Source: Mycolicibacterium sediminis (lineage in GTDB: Bacteria; Actinomycetota; Actinomycetes; Mycobacteriales; Mycobacteriaceae). Taken from it: DNA of 64,000 bases. The notes beneath the pieces are model-generated. The model searched no databases, was not told the DNA's origin, and saw only the letters and a list, made by a program, of their open reading frames with translations. This document shows, one piece after another, positions 41,457 to 51,700 of the stretch. The stretch spans positions 4,960,001 to 5,024,000 of the forward strand of contig NZ_AP022588.1 in NCBI RefSeq assembly GCF_010731735.1, read 5' to 3'. The position numbers and the translations under genes are program-made. Position 1 is the stretch's first letter. The number at the start of each line of letters is the position of its first letter.

Positions 41457-42763
41457 CAGGCGGCCTGCCCGTCGGGCATCGACACGACGACGTGGGCGTT
41501 GGTGCCGCTCATGCCGAACGCGGAGACCGCGGCGGTCCGTCGGCCGTCGAGCGCGGGCCAGGGGGTCTGCTTGACGGCGAGGCGCAGGCCCTGTTCGTCC
41601 CAGTCGATCTCGCGGCTGGCCTCGTCCACGTGCAGCGTCGCCGGTACGACGCCGTGGCGTGCGGCGAGCAGTACCTTCGCCAGCCCCAGACCACCCGCGG
41701 CGGCCTGGGCGTGACCGACGTTCGACTTGACCGACCCGAGAAGTGCGCCCGCACCCGGTGCGGTGGCTCCGTACGTGCTTGCGAGGGAACGCAATTCGGT
41801 GCGATCGCCGAGACGGGTCCCCGTGCCGTGTCCCTCGATCATGCCGACGTCCTCGGGCCGCACGTCCGCAACCTGCATCGCGCGGGTGAACAGCCGGGCC
41901 TGGGCGGTGCCGCTCGGGGCGGTCAGCCCGATCGTTCGGCCGTCCTGGTTGACGCAGGTGGCGCGGACCTCGGCCAGGACGTGGCGCCCGTCGGCCAGCG
42001 CGCGGGATCTGCGCTGGAGCACGAACATCGCCGCGCCCTCGGCCCAGACCGTCCCGCTGGCCAACGCGCCGTAGGGCCGGCAGTGTCCGTCGTCGGACAG
42101 GGCGTGCTGCTTGGAGAACTCGACGAAGTAACCGGGCGTGCCCATCACGCACACACCGCCGGTGAGCGCCATGTCGCAGTCCCCCGAGCGGACGGCCTGC
42201 ACGGCGAGGTGCAACGCCGTCAGCGCCGACGAGCACGACGTGTCCACGGTCATCGCCGGCCCGGCGAGGTCCAGGGTGTACGCGATGCGTCCGGAGATCA
42301 CGCCGAGGGACGTACCGGTGATGAGGTGTCCGCTGTGCTTGGAGAACTCGGCCAGCTCGGGACCGTATTCCAGGTAGGACGCCCCGACGTAGCAGCCCAC
42401 GTCGTGGCCGGCGACCTCGTCGGGGTTGATCCCGGCGTCCTCGAGCGCACGCCACGCGAGCCGAAGCGCCACCCGCTGCTGCGGGTCCATCGCCACGGCC
42501 TCGCGCGGCGAGATCCCGAAGAAGGCGGGGTCGAAACTGCCTGCGTCGGTGAGGAAGCCGCCGAGGTCGTGGATCGGCTTGAAGCCGTCGCGTCGGGAGC
42601 CGTCGAGCAGTTCGCGGATCGACCAGCCACGGTCGGTGGGAAGGTGTCCGAGACCCTCGCGCTGCTCGGTGAGCAGCGACCAGTAGTCGGCCGCGGTGGC
42701 GATACCGCCGGGAGCCTCGACGGCCATCCCGACGATCACCACCGGATCGGGATCAGAGGTCAC
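41456..42763 (-). CDS. mbtC: Mycobactin ketosynthase MbtC
   Basis: 435 residues, a lone beta-ketoacyl synthase from a GTG. The active-site Cys177 is in VDTSCSSA, and the His residues are in IEGHGTGT and NVGHAQAA. PVVIVGMAVEAPGG is the usual start and FGMSGTNAHVVV the usual end. It condenses the aminoacyl chain with malonyl loaded on MbtD. It overlaps the thioesterase gene by 11 bp at its start and mbtD by 1 bp at its end. Confidence 0.94.
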   Translation of the reverse strand: MTSDPDPVVIVGMAVEAPGGIATAADYWSLLTEQREGLGHLPTDRGWSIRELLDGSRRDGFKPIHDLGGFLTDAGSFDPAFFGISPREAVAMDPQQRVALRLAWRALEDAGINPDEVAGHDVGCYVGASYLEYGPELAEFSKHSGHLITGTSLGVISGRIAYTLDLAGPAMTVDTSCSSALTALHLAVQAVRSGDCDMALTGGVCVMGTPGYFVEFSKQHALSDDGHCRPYGALASGTVWAEGAAMFVLQRRSRALADGRHVLAEVRATCVNQDGRTIGLTAPSGTAQARLFTRAMQVADVRPEDVGMIEGHGTGTRLGDRTELRSLASTYGATAPGAGALLGSVKSNVGHAQAAAGGLGLAKVLLAARHGVVPATLHVDEASREIDWDEQGLRLAVKQTPWPALDGRRTAAVSAFGMSGTNAHVVVSMPDGQAA

Positions 42764-43502
42764 TGATCAACTCCGCGACGTCCGCGACGTGGTCGTTCAC
42801 GTAGAAGTGCCCGCCATCGAACATCGACAGCGTGAACGCACCGCGAGTGTGGGTCTCCCAGTGCCGCAGCATGTCCTCGCTGACCCGGTGGTCGGTCTCA
42901 CCTCCGAGGGCGTGGACGTCGGCGGCGATCGCGACGTCGGGACCGCACCCGTAGCGGTTGAACGCGGCGTAGTCCGCCCGCACGGCCATCAGCAGCAGTT
43001 CGACGAAGTCGTCGTCGTCGAGCAGCCGTGGGTCGGTGCCGCCGAGGTCGACAATCTCGGCGAGGATCTCGTCCTGCGCCATCGGCAGATCGGGTCGAGC
43101 GGCGACGGTCGAGGGCGCCTCGCTGGCCGATACCCACAGCGCGTCGACGGCGACGCCACGCCGTTCCGCGAGCCGGGCGAATTCGAAGGCCACCACCGCA
43201 CCCATGCAGTGCCCGAAGAGACGAAGCGGACTCAGTGCCGCCCAGTCGCCCGCATCGAAGAGGTCGCGCGCCAGGTCGGCGACGGTGGCGGGCGCGGCAT
43301 GGCCGAGCCTGTCCCCGCGCTGGGGGTACTGCATCACGTAGGCGTCGGTGCCTGCCTCGGCCAGCGCGGTGCCGAGCGAGCGGTACGCCAGTGCAGCGCC
43401 GCCCGCATGCGGGAACACGACCGTGGAACCGGAATCGGACTGCCCCGCCGCCGGATACCGCTTGATCCAGCGCTGGAAGCCGAGCTGGTCGACGTCGCTC
43501 AT
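42753..43502 (-). CDS. mbtT: Stand-alone type II thioesterase of the mycobactin locus
   Basis: 249 residues of an alpha/beta-hydrolase in the thioesterase II family: VVFPHAGGAALAYRSLG at the N-terminus, MQYPQRGDR, and a catalytic His in DGGHFYVNDH (His232). The nucleophile elbow reads FGHCMGAVVAFEFA: the usual Ser is Cys (Cys99, codon TGC). In M. tuberculosis a thioesterase domain is fused to the end of MbtB; here MbtB stops after its PCP and this gene follows 13 bp later. It probably removes wrong or stalled acyl groups from carrier domains. The symbol follows M. smegmatis usage as I recall it. Confidence 0.85.
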   Translation of the reverse strand: MSDVDQLGFQRWIKRYPAAGQSDSGSTVVFPHAGGAALAYRSLGTALAEAGTDAYVMQYPQRGDRLGHAAPATVADLARDLFDAGDWAALSPLRLFGHCMGAVVAFEFARLAERRGVAVDALWVSASEAPSTVAARPDLPMAQDEILAEIVDLGGTDPRLLDDDDFVELLLMAVRADYAAFNRYGCGPDVAIAADVHALGGETDHRVSEDMLRHWETHTRGAFTLSMFDGGHFYVNDHVADVAELISDL

Positions 43503-43515
43503 CGTGGCCCTCCGC

Positions 43516-46500
43516 TCATCGCGACGCCGACGCGCGGTCCAGCTCCGAGTCGACCTCGGCGCCGTCCATTGCGGAGATCTCCAGATACAGCTCGGCGACC
43601 TGCTCGAGCCGGTCGCTCCCCGACTCGCGCTCGACGAGCCGACGAGCCAGCGCCGCGACGGTCCTGGTCGCGAACACGTCCGGCACCATCACGGTGGGCG
43701 TGTCCAACCAGTCGCGGATCCGGGCGACGGTTGCGGTCGCCTGCACGGAATCACCACCGAGCGCGAAGAAGTCGTCGTCCATGCCGACCTCGTCGCGGCC
43801 CAGCACGTCGCCGACGATCGCGGTGAGCGCGAGTTCCAGCGGCGTCGACGGCGCGCGGTAGCTCCGCTCGGCGTCGATGCCTTCCTCGGCGAGGCGCCGG
43901 GCGACGGCCCTGCGGTCGATCTTGCCGTTGTGGAACGGGATCCGGTCCGCCGCGACGAGCACCTGCGGGACCATGTGGGCGGGCAGTACGTCGGCGAGGC
44001 GCGCGGCGACGGCGGCGGTGTCGAGGGCCGGGTCGTCGATGCGCAGCAGCGCACCGAGGACGTCGCGGCCGCCGTCGATGGGGACCACCGCGGCGACCGC
44101 CGCGCCGACGCCGGGCGTGCGGGCCAGCGCTGCCTCCACCTCGCCAAGTTCGATCCGGTAACCGCTGATCTTGACGCGGTGGTCGGCGCGCCCGACGAAC
44201 TCAAGCGTGCCGTCCGGACGGTAGCGGGCGAGGTCACCGGTCCGGTACCAGGTGCGGCCCTCGTGCTCGACGAACTTCTCCGCCGTCAGGTCCGGTCTGC
44301 CCCGGTACCCGCGGGCGATCCCCCTACCCGTGAACCACAACTCACCCGACACCCAGTCGGGGCAGTCCTCGCCGCGGGCGTCGACCACCCGGCAGGCGTT
44401 GTTGGGGAACGGGATTCCGTAGGGCACCAGCGGCGCGTGCGTGGGCAGCGCCTGGTCGACGTCGGGGCCGACCTCGAAGATCGTGCCGTGCACCGCGGTC
44501 TCCGTCGCGCCGCCGAGGCCGGCGAACCGGACGAGCGGGGAGCGCTCGCGCACAGCGCGCACGAGGCTCGGCCGCACCAGGTCGCCGCCGATCATCGCCA
44601 CGCGCAGCGACGACAGGTCGCCCGGCACCTCGACGAGCATCTCCAGCCAGCCCGGCAGGAAGTTGACCACCGACACCCCGTGCCGTGCGATGAGCCGTGC
44701 CCAGGCGTCGGGGTTGCGGCGATCCTCCTCGTCGACCACGACGAGGGCCGCGCCCACGCGGAGCGTGCCGAAGACGTCGGGCACCGACATGTCGGATTCC
44801 AGGTGCGACAGCGCCAGCGCGCGGTCGCGGGCGTCGATCTCGAAGTGCTGGTAGAGGAATTCGAGCGTGTTCAGCACGGCGTCGTGGGTGAGTTCGACGC
44901 CCTTGGGCACACCGGTCGACCCTGAGGTGAACAGGACGTACGCCAGGTCGTCCGGTCCGATGGCCGGCCGGTCGAAGTGCGCCGGATCGCCGACGATCCC
45001 GGCGTCGGCGACGGTCAGCCCAGGGATGCCGCAGTCGTCGAGGACGTCGGGCAGCCGGTCACCCGTCGCGAGCGCGAACTCGACGCCGCCGGTCTCGAGC
45101 ATCCGGGCAGCGCGCTCGGCGGGCTGTTCGACGCCGACCGGCAGGTACGCCGCACCGGCGGTGAGGATTCCGAGCAGCGCCGGGATCTGCTCGGCGTCCT
45201 TCGGCCCCATCAGCGCCACCACGTCGCCGCGGTGCACACCGCGCGACTGCAGCGCGGCGGCGATGGCCAGCGCCTCGTCACGCAGCTCGCCGTAGGTCAG
45301 CGTGCCGCCGTCGGAGATCACGGCGATCGCGCCGGGAGAGTCCCGGGCGTGCCGGTGGAAGCCGTCGACGAGCGTCTCGCCGCTCGGGGTGGCCGTGGTG
45401 GCGTTGACGGCGTCGCGGACCGCGCGGGACTCCGGTGCCAGTGCCGGCGGGTCGGGCGCGTCCCAGGCGGCGTCGTCGGTGGCGAGTCGGGCCAGTTCGC
45501 CGAGCTGATGGGCGAACATCGCCTGGGGCACCCCTGGCGGGAAGGCGTCCCTGCGGACGTCCCAGTTGATCATCAACCCGTCGGTCAACGGCGTCGCCTG
45601 GGCGTCGATGAGCACCTGCGGCCCCTGCGAGATGGTCCACACCGGCTCGCCGAACTGGTCGGTGACGTCACCGGCGAACAGATCGCCAAGGCCGAGCGCG
45701 CTGGTGTACACGATGGTGGCCAGGGTCTGCGTGCCGCGGTGACGGCTGACGTCGCGGAGCACGTCGAGGCCGGACACCGAGGAGTGCCGGGCGGTCGCGT
45801 GCAGCACCTCCTGGACGGCACGCGCCCGCGAGGCGGGGGTGTCGGTGCCGGCGAGGTCGATGTCGAGCATCAGCGACGAGGTGAAGTCGCCCACCAGCGC
45901 GTCGACGTCGGGATGGTAGGGCTCCCGGCCGAACATGGGCAGGTTCAACAGGAACCGGGAGTCGGTCGACCAGTGCGCGAGCGCGTTCGAGTAGGTGGCG
46001 GCGACGGCCATCGCGGGGGTGATGCCACGCCGGTGTGCGGCATCGAACAGCGCGTCGCGGGTGGGCACGTCGAAGACGTGCCAGAGCCGGATGCTGCGCA
46101 ACGGGTCCTGCTGCTCGTCGCGCGGGATGAGCGGCAGCGCAGGGGGTTCGGGCAGATCCGGAATCCGCTCGGCCCACCACCGCACGTCCTCCTCCGGTGG
46201 AGGCGGCGTGGTCGCGGTCAGCCTCGCGCGGTACTCGCGGTAGGTGTAGCCGAGGCCGGGAAGGTCGGCACCCCGGTAGTACGCCGCGAGGTCGGCCATG
46301 AAGTTGCGGTAGCTGACGGCGTCGGCTGCCTGCATGTCCATGTCGACGTGCAGGCGGGTGCGACCGCCGGGGAGTAGCGACAGCGCGATCTGCAGCACCT
46401 CGCCGTCGAGCAGCTGGTGGGACTTCGCGTCGCGGATCCGCAGGAGTTCGGCCTCGGCGTCCGCGGCATCGAGGTCGCGGAGGTCGGCGACCGTGACGGG

Positions 46501-47010
46501 CAGTTCCCGATCGCCGATCAGCTGCGTCCCGTCGGGCAGGATCTCCTGGCGCAGCATGGGATGGCGCTCGGCGAGTCTGGCCGCCGCGGCGGCGAGGCGC
46601 GAGGGATCGACTCCCGAACCGTCGAACTCGACGTAGAGGTGCGCGGCGACGCCACCGAGTTCCTGCTCGCCGTGCCGGCCCACCCACATCGCGTGCTGGA
46701 TCGGGGCGAGGGGGAACGGCGCGTCGGGATCACCGGGGTCGATCGTGTCCGGCGCCGGCTCGGAACGCTCCACACCGGTGCGTTCGGCGACGAGGGCCGC
46801 CCAGGCCTCGACCGTGGGTTGCGCTGCGAGCGCGGCGAACCCGACGTCGATCCCCTGCTTGCGCCATCGGCCGGACAGCGACATCATGCGGATCGAGTCC
46901 AGGCCGGACGCGATGAGGTCGGCGTGCGGGTCGAGGGCGTCGGACGAGATGCCGAGCAGTTCGGCGACCTCCTCGCGCACGGTCTGCGGACTCGTCGCGG
47001 CGACACCCAC
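43516..47010 (-). CDS. mbtB: Mycobactin NRPS MbtB (ArCP-Cy-A-PCP), no thioesterase
   Basis: 1164 residues from the GTG at 47010, which has GGAGGATC upstream. An aryl carrier domain at about 5-75 (GLDSI, Ser39) receives the salicyl or methylsalicyl group from MbtA. The cyclization domain at about 95-520 has the D-x4-D-x2-S motif (DMQAADAVS, 225-233) in place of HHxxxDG. The adenylation domain (about 560-1000; LFTSGSTGVPKGV, YRTGDLARY, NGKIDRR) selects Ser or Thr. The PCP has Ser1088. Product: the aryl-oxazoline start of mycobactin. M. tuberculosis MbtB is longer because of a C-terminal thioesterase. It is the first gene of the leftward operon, under two iron boxes. Confidence 0.95.
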   Translation of the reverse strand: MGVAATSPQTVREEVAELLGISSDALDPHADLIASGLDSIRMMSLSGRWRKQGIDVGFAALAAQPTVEAWAALVAERTGVERSEPAPDTIDPGDPDAPFPLAPIQHAMWVGRHGEQELGGVAAHLYVEFDGSGVDPSRLAAAAARLAERHPMLRQEILPDGTQLIGDRELPVTVADLRDLDAADAEAELLRIRDAKSHQLLDGEVLQIALSLLPGGRTRLHVDMDMQAADAVSYRNFMADLAAYYRGADLPGLGYTYREYRARLTATTPPPPEEDVRWWAERIPDLPEPPALPLIPRDEQQDPLRSIRLWHVFDVPTRDALFDAAHRRGITPAMAVAATYSNALAHWSTDSRFLLNLPMFGREPYHPDVDALVGDFTSSLMLDIDLAGTDTPASRARAVQEVLHATARHSSVSGLDVLRDVSRHRGTQTLATIVYTSALGLGDLFAGDVTDQFGEPVWTISQGPQVLIDAQATPLTDGLMINWDVRRDAFPPGVPQAMFAHQLGELARLATDDAAWDAPDPPALAPESRAVRDAVNATTATPSGETLVDGFHRHARDSPGAIAVISDGGTLTYGELRDEALAIAAALQSRGVHRGDVVALMGPKDAEQIPALLGILTAGAAYLPVGVEQPAERAARMLETGGVEFALATGDRLPDVLDDCGIPGLTVADAGIVGDPAHFDRPAIGPDDLAYVLFTSGSTGVPKGVELTHDAVLNTLEFLYQHFEIDARDRALALSHLESDMSVPDVFGTLRVGAALVVVDEEDRRNPDAWARLIARHGVSVVNFLPGWLEMLVEVPGDLSSLRVAMIGGDLVRPSLVRAVRERSPLVRFAGLGGATETAVHGTIFEVGPDVDQALPTHAPLVPYGIPFPNNACRVVDARGEDCPDWVSGELWFTGRGIARGYRGRPDLTAEKFVEHEGRTWYRTGDLARYRPDGTLEFVGRADHRVKISGYRIELGEVEAALARTPGVGAAVAAVVPIDGGRDVLGALLRIDDPALDTAAVAARLADVLPAHMVPQVLVAADRIPFHNGKIDRRAVARRLAEEGIDAERSYRAPSTPLELALTAIVGDVLGRDEVGMDDDFFALGGDSVQATATVARIRDWLDTPTVMVPDVFATRTVAALARRLVERESGSDRLEQVAELYLEISAMDGAEVDSELDRASASR

Positions 47011-47027
47011 GGTGGATCCTCCAACAA

Positions 47028-47046
47028 TTAGTAAAGGCTGCCCTAA
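47028..47046. promoter_or_regulatory. IdeR iron box 1, mbtB/mbtA intergenic
   Basis: TTAGTAAAGGCTGCCCTAA matches the 19-bp IdeR consensus TTAGGTTAGGCTAACCTAA at 14 positions, with the conserved TTAG, AGGCT and CCTAA blocks. It lies 18 bp upstream of the mbtB start. Iron-loaded IdeR bound here would shut off the operon. Confidence 0.8.
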
Positions 47047-47047
47047 C

Positions 47048-47066
47048 TTGGGGGAGGCTACCCTAT
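47048..47066. promoter_or_regulatory. IdeR iron box 2, mbtB/mbtA intergenic
   Basis: TTGGGGGAGGCTACCCTAT also matches the IdeR consensus at 14 of 19 positions. Its centre is exactly 20 bp from that of box 1, about two helical turns, so two IdeR dimer pairs could bind on the same face. It is on the mbtA side, 45 bp before that start codon. Confidence 0.7.
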
Positions 47067-47111
47067 CCTCGACGTGCCGAACACACCTACCCGGAGGGCC
47101 AGCGGTCACCC

Positions 47112-48764
47112 ATGAGCACCGGTTTCGACCACCAGCAACGTGATCTCACGCGGGGTTTCGTCCCGTTTCCCGACGACCGGGCGGCCGTGTACCGGCAGGC
47201 CGGTTACTGGGAGGGGCGTGCGCTCGACACCATCCTTCGGCAGGCCGCGGCGCAGTGGCCGGACAAGGCGGCCGTCGTCGACGCGGGCGGCTCGTACGGC
47301 TTCGCCGAACTGGACGCCCTGGCCGACCGCATCGCCGCCGCACTCGCCGCACGCGGGCTGCGTCCCGGCGACCGTGTGCTGCTGCAGCTGCCGAACTCCC
47401 GGGAGTTCGCCGTCGCCGCGTTCGCACTCCTGCGGGCCGGCATCGTGCCCGTGCTGTGCCTGCCCGGCCACCGCTCTGCCGAGATGGGTCACTTCGCCTC
47501 GGTCAGCGGCGCGGTCGGCATGGTCATCCCGGACGTCGTCGCCGGATTCGACTACCGCGACATGGCAACCGACGTCGCCGCGGCGAATCCCGGCTTGCGT
47601 CACGTCCTGGTGCTCGGCGACCCGGGCCCGCACGAATCGTGGTCCGCGCTCGCCGACGAGACGCCCACCGGACCGCCGGACGTCGTCGTCGACACGTCGG
47701 CACCCGCTCTGCTGCTCGTGTCCGGCGGCACCACGGGACTGCCCAAGCTGATCCCCCGCACGCACGACGACTACGTCTACAACGCAACGGCCAGCGCCCG
47801 AGCGTGCGGCCTGGTCCACGACGACGTGTACCTGGTGGTGCTCCCAGCGGGCCACAACTTCCCGTTCGCGTGCCCCGGCATGCTCGGCTCGATGACGGTC
47901 GGGGCCACCACCGTCTTCACCGACGACCCCAGCCCGGAGTCGGCGTTCCCCCTCATCGAACGGCACCGCGTCACGGTCACCGCTCTGGTCAACGCGCTGG
48001 CGAAGCTGTGGACCCAGGCGTGCGAGTGGGAGCCGGTGCTCCCGACGTCGCTGCGCCTGGTCCAGGTGGGCGGCTCACGGCTGTCGCCCGACGAGGCTCG
48101 CTACATCTACGACGGTCTGACCACCGGCCTGCAGCAGATCTTCGGCATGGCCGAGGGGATGCTGCAGTTCACCCGCCCCGGCGATTCCGTCGAGGTCGTC
48201 GCCAACACGCAGGGGCGGCCCGTCTCGCCGCACGACGAACTGCGCGTCGTCGACGAGGCCGGTGTCGACGTGACGCCCGGCGCGGTGGGCGAACTCCTGG
48301 TGCGCGGGCCCTACACGCTCAACGGCTACTACCGTGCCGACGAGGCCAACGCCCGGTCGTTCAGCCCGGACGGCTTCTACCGGTCGGGTGACCGGGTGCG
48401 CATCTTCGCCGACGGGCCGCTGGCCGGGAACGTCGAGGTGGTCGGGCGCATCAAGGACGTGATACACCGAGGCGGCGAGACCGTGTCCGCGACGGACCTC
48501 GAGGACCACCTGCTCACCCATCCGGCCGTCTACGCCGCCGCGGCGGTCGCCCTGCCCGATGAGTACCTCGGCGAGAAGATCTGCGCCGCAGTCGTCTTCA
48601 GGGGCACCCCCGTCGGACTGGCCGAACTGAACGGCTTCCTCGACGAGCGTGGCGCGTCGACGCACGCCCGTCCCGACGTCTTGGTGCCGATGCCGTCGCT
48701 GCCGATGACGGCGGTCGGCAAGGTGGACAAGAAGAAGGTGATCGCCGCGGTGTCGGCGCACTGA
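47112..48764 (+). CDS. mbtA: Aryl-AMP ligase MbtA (salicylate or 6-methylsalicylate activating)
   Basis: 550 residues. It is a stand-alone adenylation enzyme of the DhbE/MbtA type: LLLVSGGTTGLPKLIPRTH (P-loop), IFGMAEGMLQFTRPGD, YRSGDRVR, and the hinge and Lys region near the end, AVGKVDKKKV. Known MbtA activates salicylate as the AMP ester and loads it on the ArCP of MbtB. Here the nearby 6-methylsalicylate-type PKS suggests that the methylated acid could be the substrate. It is divergent from mbtB across two iron boxes and converges with the PKS gene (17-bp gap). Confidence 0.95.
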   Translation: MSTGFDHQQRDLTRGFVPFPDDRAAVYRQAGYWEGRALDTILRQAAAQWPDKAAVVDAGGSYGFAELDALADRIAAALAARGLRPGDRVLLQLPNSREFAVAAFALLRAGIVPVLCLPGHRSAEMGHFASVSGAVGMVIPDVVAGFDYRDMATDVAAANPGLRHVLVLGDPGPHESWSALADETPTGPPDVVVDTSAPALLLVSGGTTGLPKLIPRTHDDYVYNATASARACGLVHDDVYLVVLPAGHNFPFACPGMLGSMTVGATTVFTDDPSPESAFPLIERHRVTVTALVNALAKLWTQACEWEPVLPTSLRLVQVGGSRLSPDEARYIYDGLTTGLQQIFGMAEGMLQFTRPGDSVEVVANTQGRPVSPHDELRVVDEAGVDVTPGAVGELLVRGPYTLNGYYRADEANARSFSPDGFYRSGDRVRIFADGPLAGNVEVVGRIKDVIHRGGETVSATDLEDHLLTHPAVYAAAAVALPDEYLGEKICAAVVFRGTPVGLAELNGFLDERGASTHARPDVLVPMPSLPMTAVGKVDKKKVIAAVSAH

Positions 48765-48781
48765 CCCGCGCCTGCCGCGGA

Positions 48782-51700
48782 TCAGCGCGCCGGGGCCGTC
48801 CGTTCCTCGGCCGACAGCAGCTCGGAGAGCATCTCGATGACCGCGGCCGCGGTGGGGTGCTCCCACAGCAGCGTGGGCGACAGCGACAGGCCGGTCTGCT
48901 TCTCGAGCTGGCGGCGCAGGCGAACGGTCATGATCGAGTCGACCCCGAGTTCGACGAGCGGCAGGTCGAGGTCGACGTCGCTCTCGGGCAGACCGACCTG
49001 TGCGGCCACCGCCGCGAGGACCTGACCACTCACCCACTCCGGGTCGGCAGGTCCCGACTCGACCCGGGGGTCGGCATCCGACTCCCCGTCCGAGCCGTCG
49101 CGGCGTGCCGCAGGTGCCACCTCGGCGAGCATCGGCACCCGTGCCGCCGCCGATAGCAGCGGCAGCACGACGACATTCGGATCGTCGTCGCGCATCGCGA
49201 GGTCGAGTGCGCGCATCGCGTCGTCGACGCCGACGGTACCCATGCCCAGCGCGTCGAGCTGCGCGGCGACGAACTCGGACGACGAGCCCATCCCCTGCCC
49301 GCGCCATGCCGTCCACGCGATCGCCGTCGTGCGGTCACCCAGGCTGCGCCGCTGGCGAGCCATCACGTCGAGGAACGAGTTCGCGCAGGCGTAGGCGCCC
49401 TGCCCGGGGAAGCCGGCCAGGTACCCGCACGACGAGAACAGCACCATCCAGTCCAGCTGCTCGGGCGGGAACACCTCGTGCAGGACGAGCGTGCCGCGCA
49501 CCTTCGGATGCATCGCGGCCGCGAAGTCGGACGGTGTCGTAGTGGCAAGCAGCGCACCGGCTTCCACTCCCGCGGCGTGGACGACGCCGCGGACCGGGGG
49601 AAGGTCGCGCAGGACCGCCCGCAGGTCGTCGGCGGAGCCCGGCGCACCGAGGTCGACGGCGGCGATCGTGACCGACACGCCGCGGTCCTCGAGCGCCGCG
49701 ACGCCGCGAACCGCCGCGGACTGGCCGGCCCCGCCCCACGCGGACCGCTCCGGCAGACCCGAGCGCGACAGCAGGACCAGTCTGCGGGCGCCGAGATCGG
49801 CGAGTCGCTGCGCGACGAGCAGACCGAGAGCGCCCGTGCCACCGGTGACCAGGTACGTGCCACCGGGTGAGCACTCCATGGGGACGCCGGCCGACGGCTC
49901 GATCGGCGCGAGCCGGGCGACCAGTGCGGTGTCGTCACGGACGACGACGACACCGTGCCCGTGCAACGACGCGAGTGCCGCGAGGGGTGGACGGCCGTCC
50001 GCCACGTCGACGACACCACCCCACAGATTCGGGTGTTCGGCTGCGGCGATCCGGGCGAGACCCCACAGCGGCGAGTGTGCGAGGTTGGCACCCTCGTGCA
50101 CGCCGGTGGTCAGGACCCATAGACGCGCGGTCGACGCCAGCTCCTGCATCCGGCGCAGCGTCCGGACGACGAGGTCGACGGATTGCACCGGATCGTCGTC
50201 GCGGCGCGGGAGTACCAGCACCACTGCCCCGGCGCCGAGATCTGCTGGGGTCGAATCACTCTCGCTCGAACTGACCAGTTCGCGGGGATCCTCCACCGCG
50301 CGGTAGGGCACCCCGGCGGCCGAGACGTCGCGAACGGCGGCGGCGAGACCATCGGCGTCCCCACCCACGAGCAGCACGTGCGTCGGCCTCACCCCGGGCG
50401 GGCACGCCACCTCGCGCCATGCCACGTGGTGCAGCATCCGGCCGACGTCGTCGGCGAGGGGTTCCGAACCGGGGTTCTCGAGTTCCTCGAAGCCCATCCC
50501 GGTGATCGACATCAGCACCGACCCCGACTCGTCGGTGATCCAGACGTCCGTGACCGTGGTGTCCGGCCTGCGTCGGACCACCAGCGTCGCGACGGCGGGG
50601 GGTTCGCCGTGCACGTGCACGCGTTCGATTCGGGCGGGCATGCGCAGCCGCGGTGGACCGTCGAAGATCACCGACGCCGCGGACGTCGCCGCATCGACGA
50701 GCGGTGCCCACGACGCCGGCACCGATCCGTCGCGGGCCGCGGCCACCACGGCCAGCAGTTCACCGTCGCCACGACGGAGATCGTCTACGTCCCAATCGAA
50801 TCCCATGTCTGCGACACCCAGACCGGCCAGCGCGTCGACGACGTGAGGCGCGGGCAGCACCTCGGCGCATCTCCGTCGAACGGCCGCCAGGTCGCAGGTG
50901 GTGGCGAGGAGTTCGTCGATGTCGTCCCCGACGGCGACCACCGCACGACTGTGGACGAGCCACCCGCCCTCGGGCCCGTCCACCAGCCGCGACGACAGCG
51001 TCAGCTCGCGGTCCTGCAGGACGATCTGGAGGTCGCGGGCGCGCGCCGGCGCGACCGGGGTGCGCAGGCGGACGTCTGCGAGCCCGATACCCTCGCAGCC
51101 ACCCGTGCGGACGGATCGTCCGGTGCGCGCCGCCGCCAGGAAGGTGGTGAGAAGCACTGCCGCGGGAACGATCTCGGTGCCCCGAACGGGGTGCGTGCCG
51201 GGATATGGGCGACTGTCGTAGTCGAGGCGGGTCTGCCACATCGCGGTGGGCACGCCGGCGGTGACGTCGGTCCGCCCGCCCAGCAGCGTGTGGGTCGACG
51301 TGTCGTGCAGGCCGCTGCCACCGGGCGGCGGGGTCGGGGTCCGCCAGAAGCGGCGGTGCTGCCACCGGGTGCCGGGCAGGTCGCCCGCCCAAGCGTCCGT
51401 CGTGGAGAGACCGTGGTCGATCGACGCGCCGTGGCAGTACAGCCACGCCACCGCGGTGGCGACGGCACGCATCTCGGGGGCGTCGCGGCGCAGCACCGGC
51501 ACGGCGGCGTGCTCGTCGATGCCGAGGGTCAGCAGGGTCTCGGCGATGGAGTGCGAGACCACCGGGTGCGCGGACACCTCGAGGAACAGCCGGTGACCGT
51601 CCTCGGCGGCCGCGGTGACCGCCTCGGCGAAGCGCACCCTGCCGCGCAGGTTGGCCACCCAGTAGGCGGCGTCGCGCGCGGCGGTCGACCTCGGATCGGT

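Noticed and set aside
48075..49316. Open frame across the mbtA/PKS junction
   Set aside because: Overlaps two well-supported genes and has no motif.
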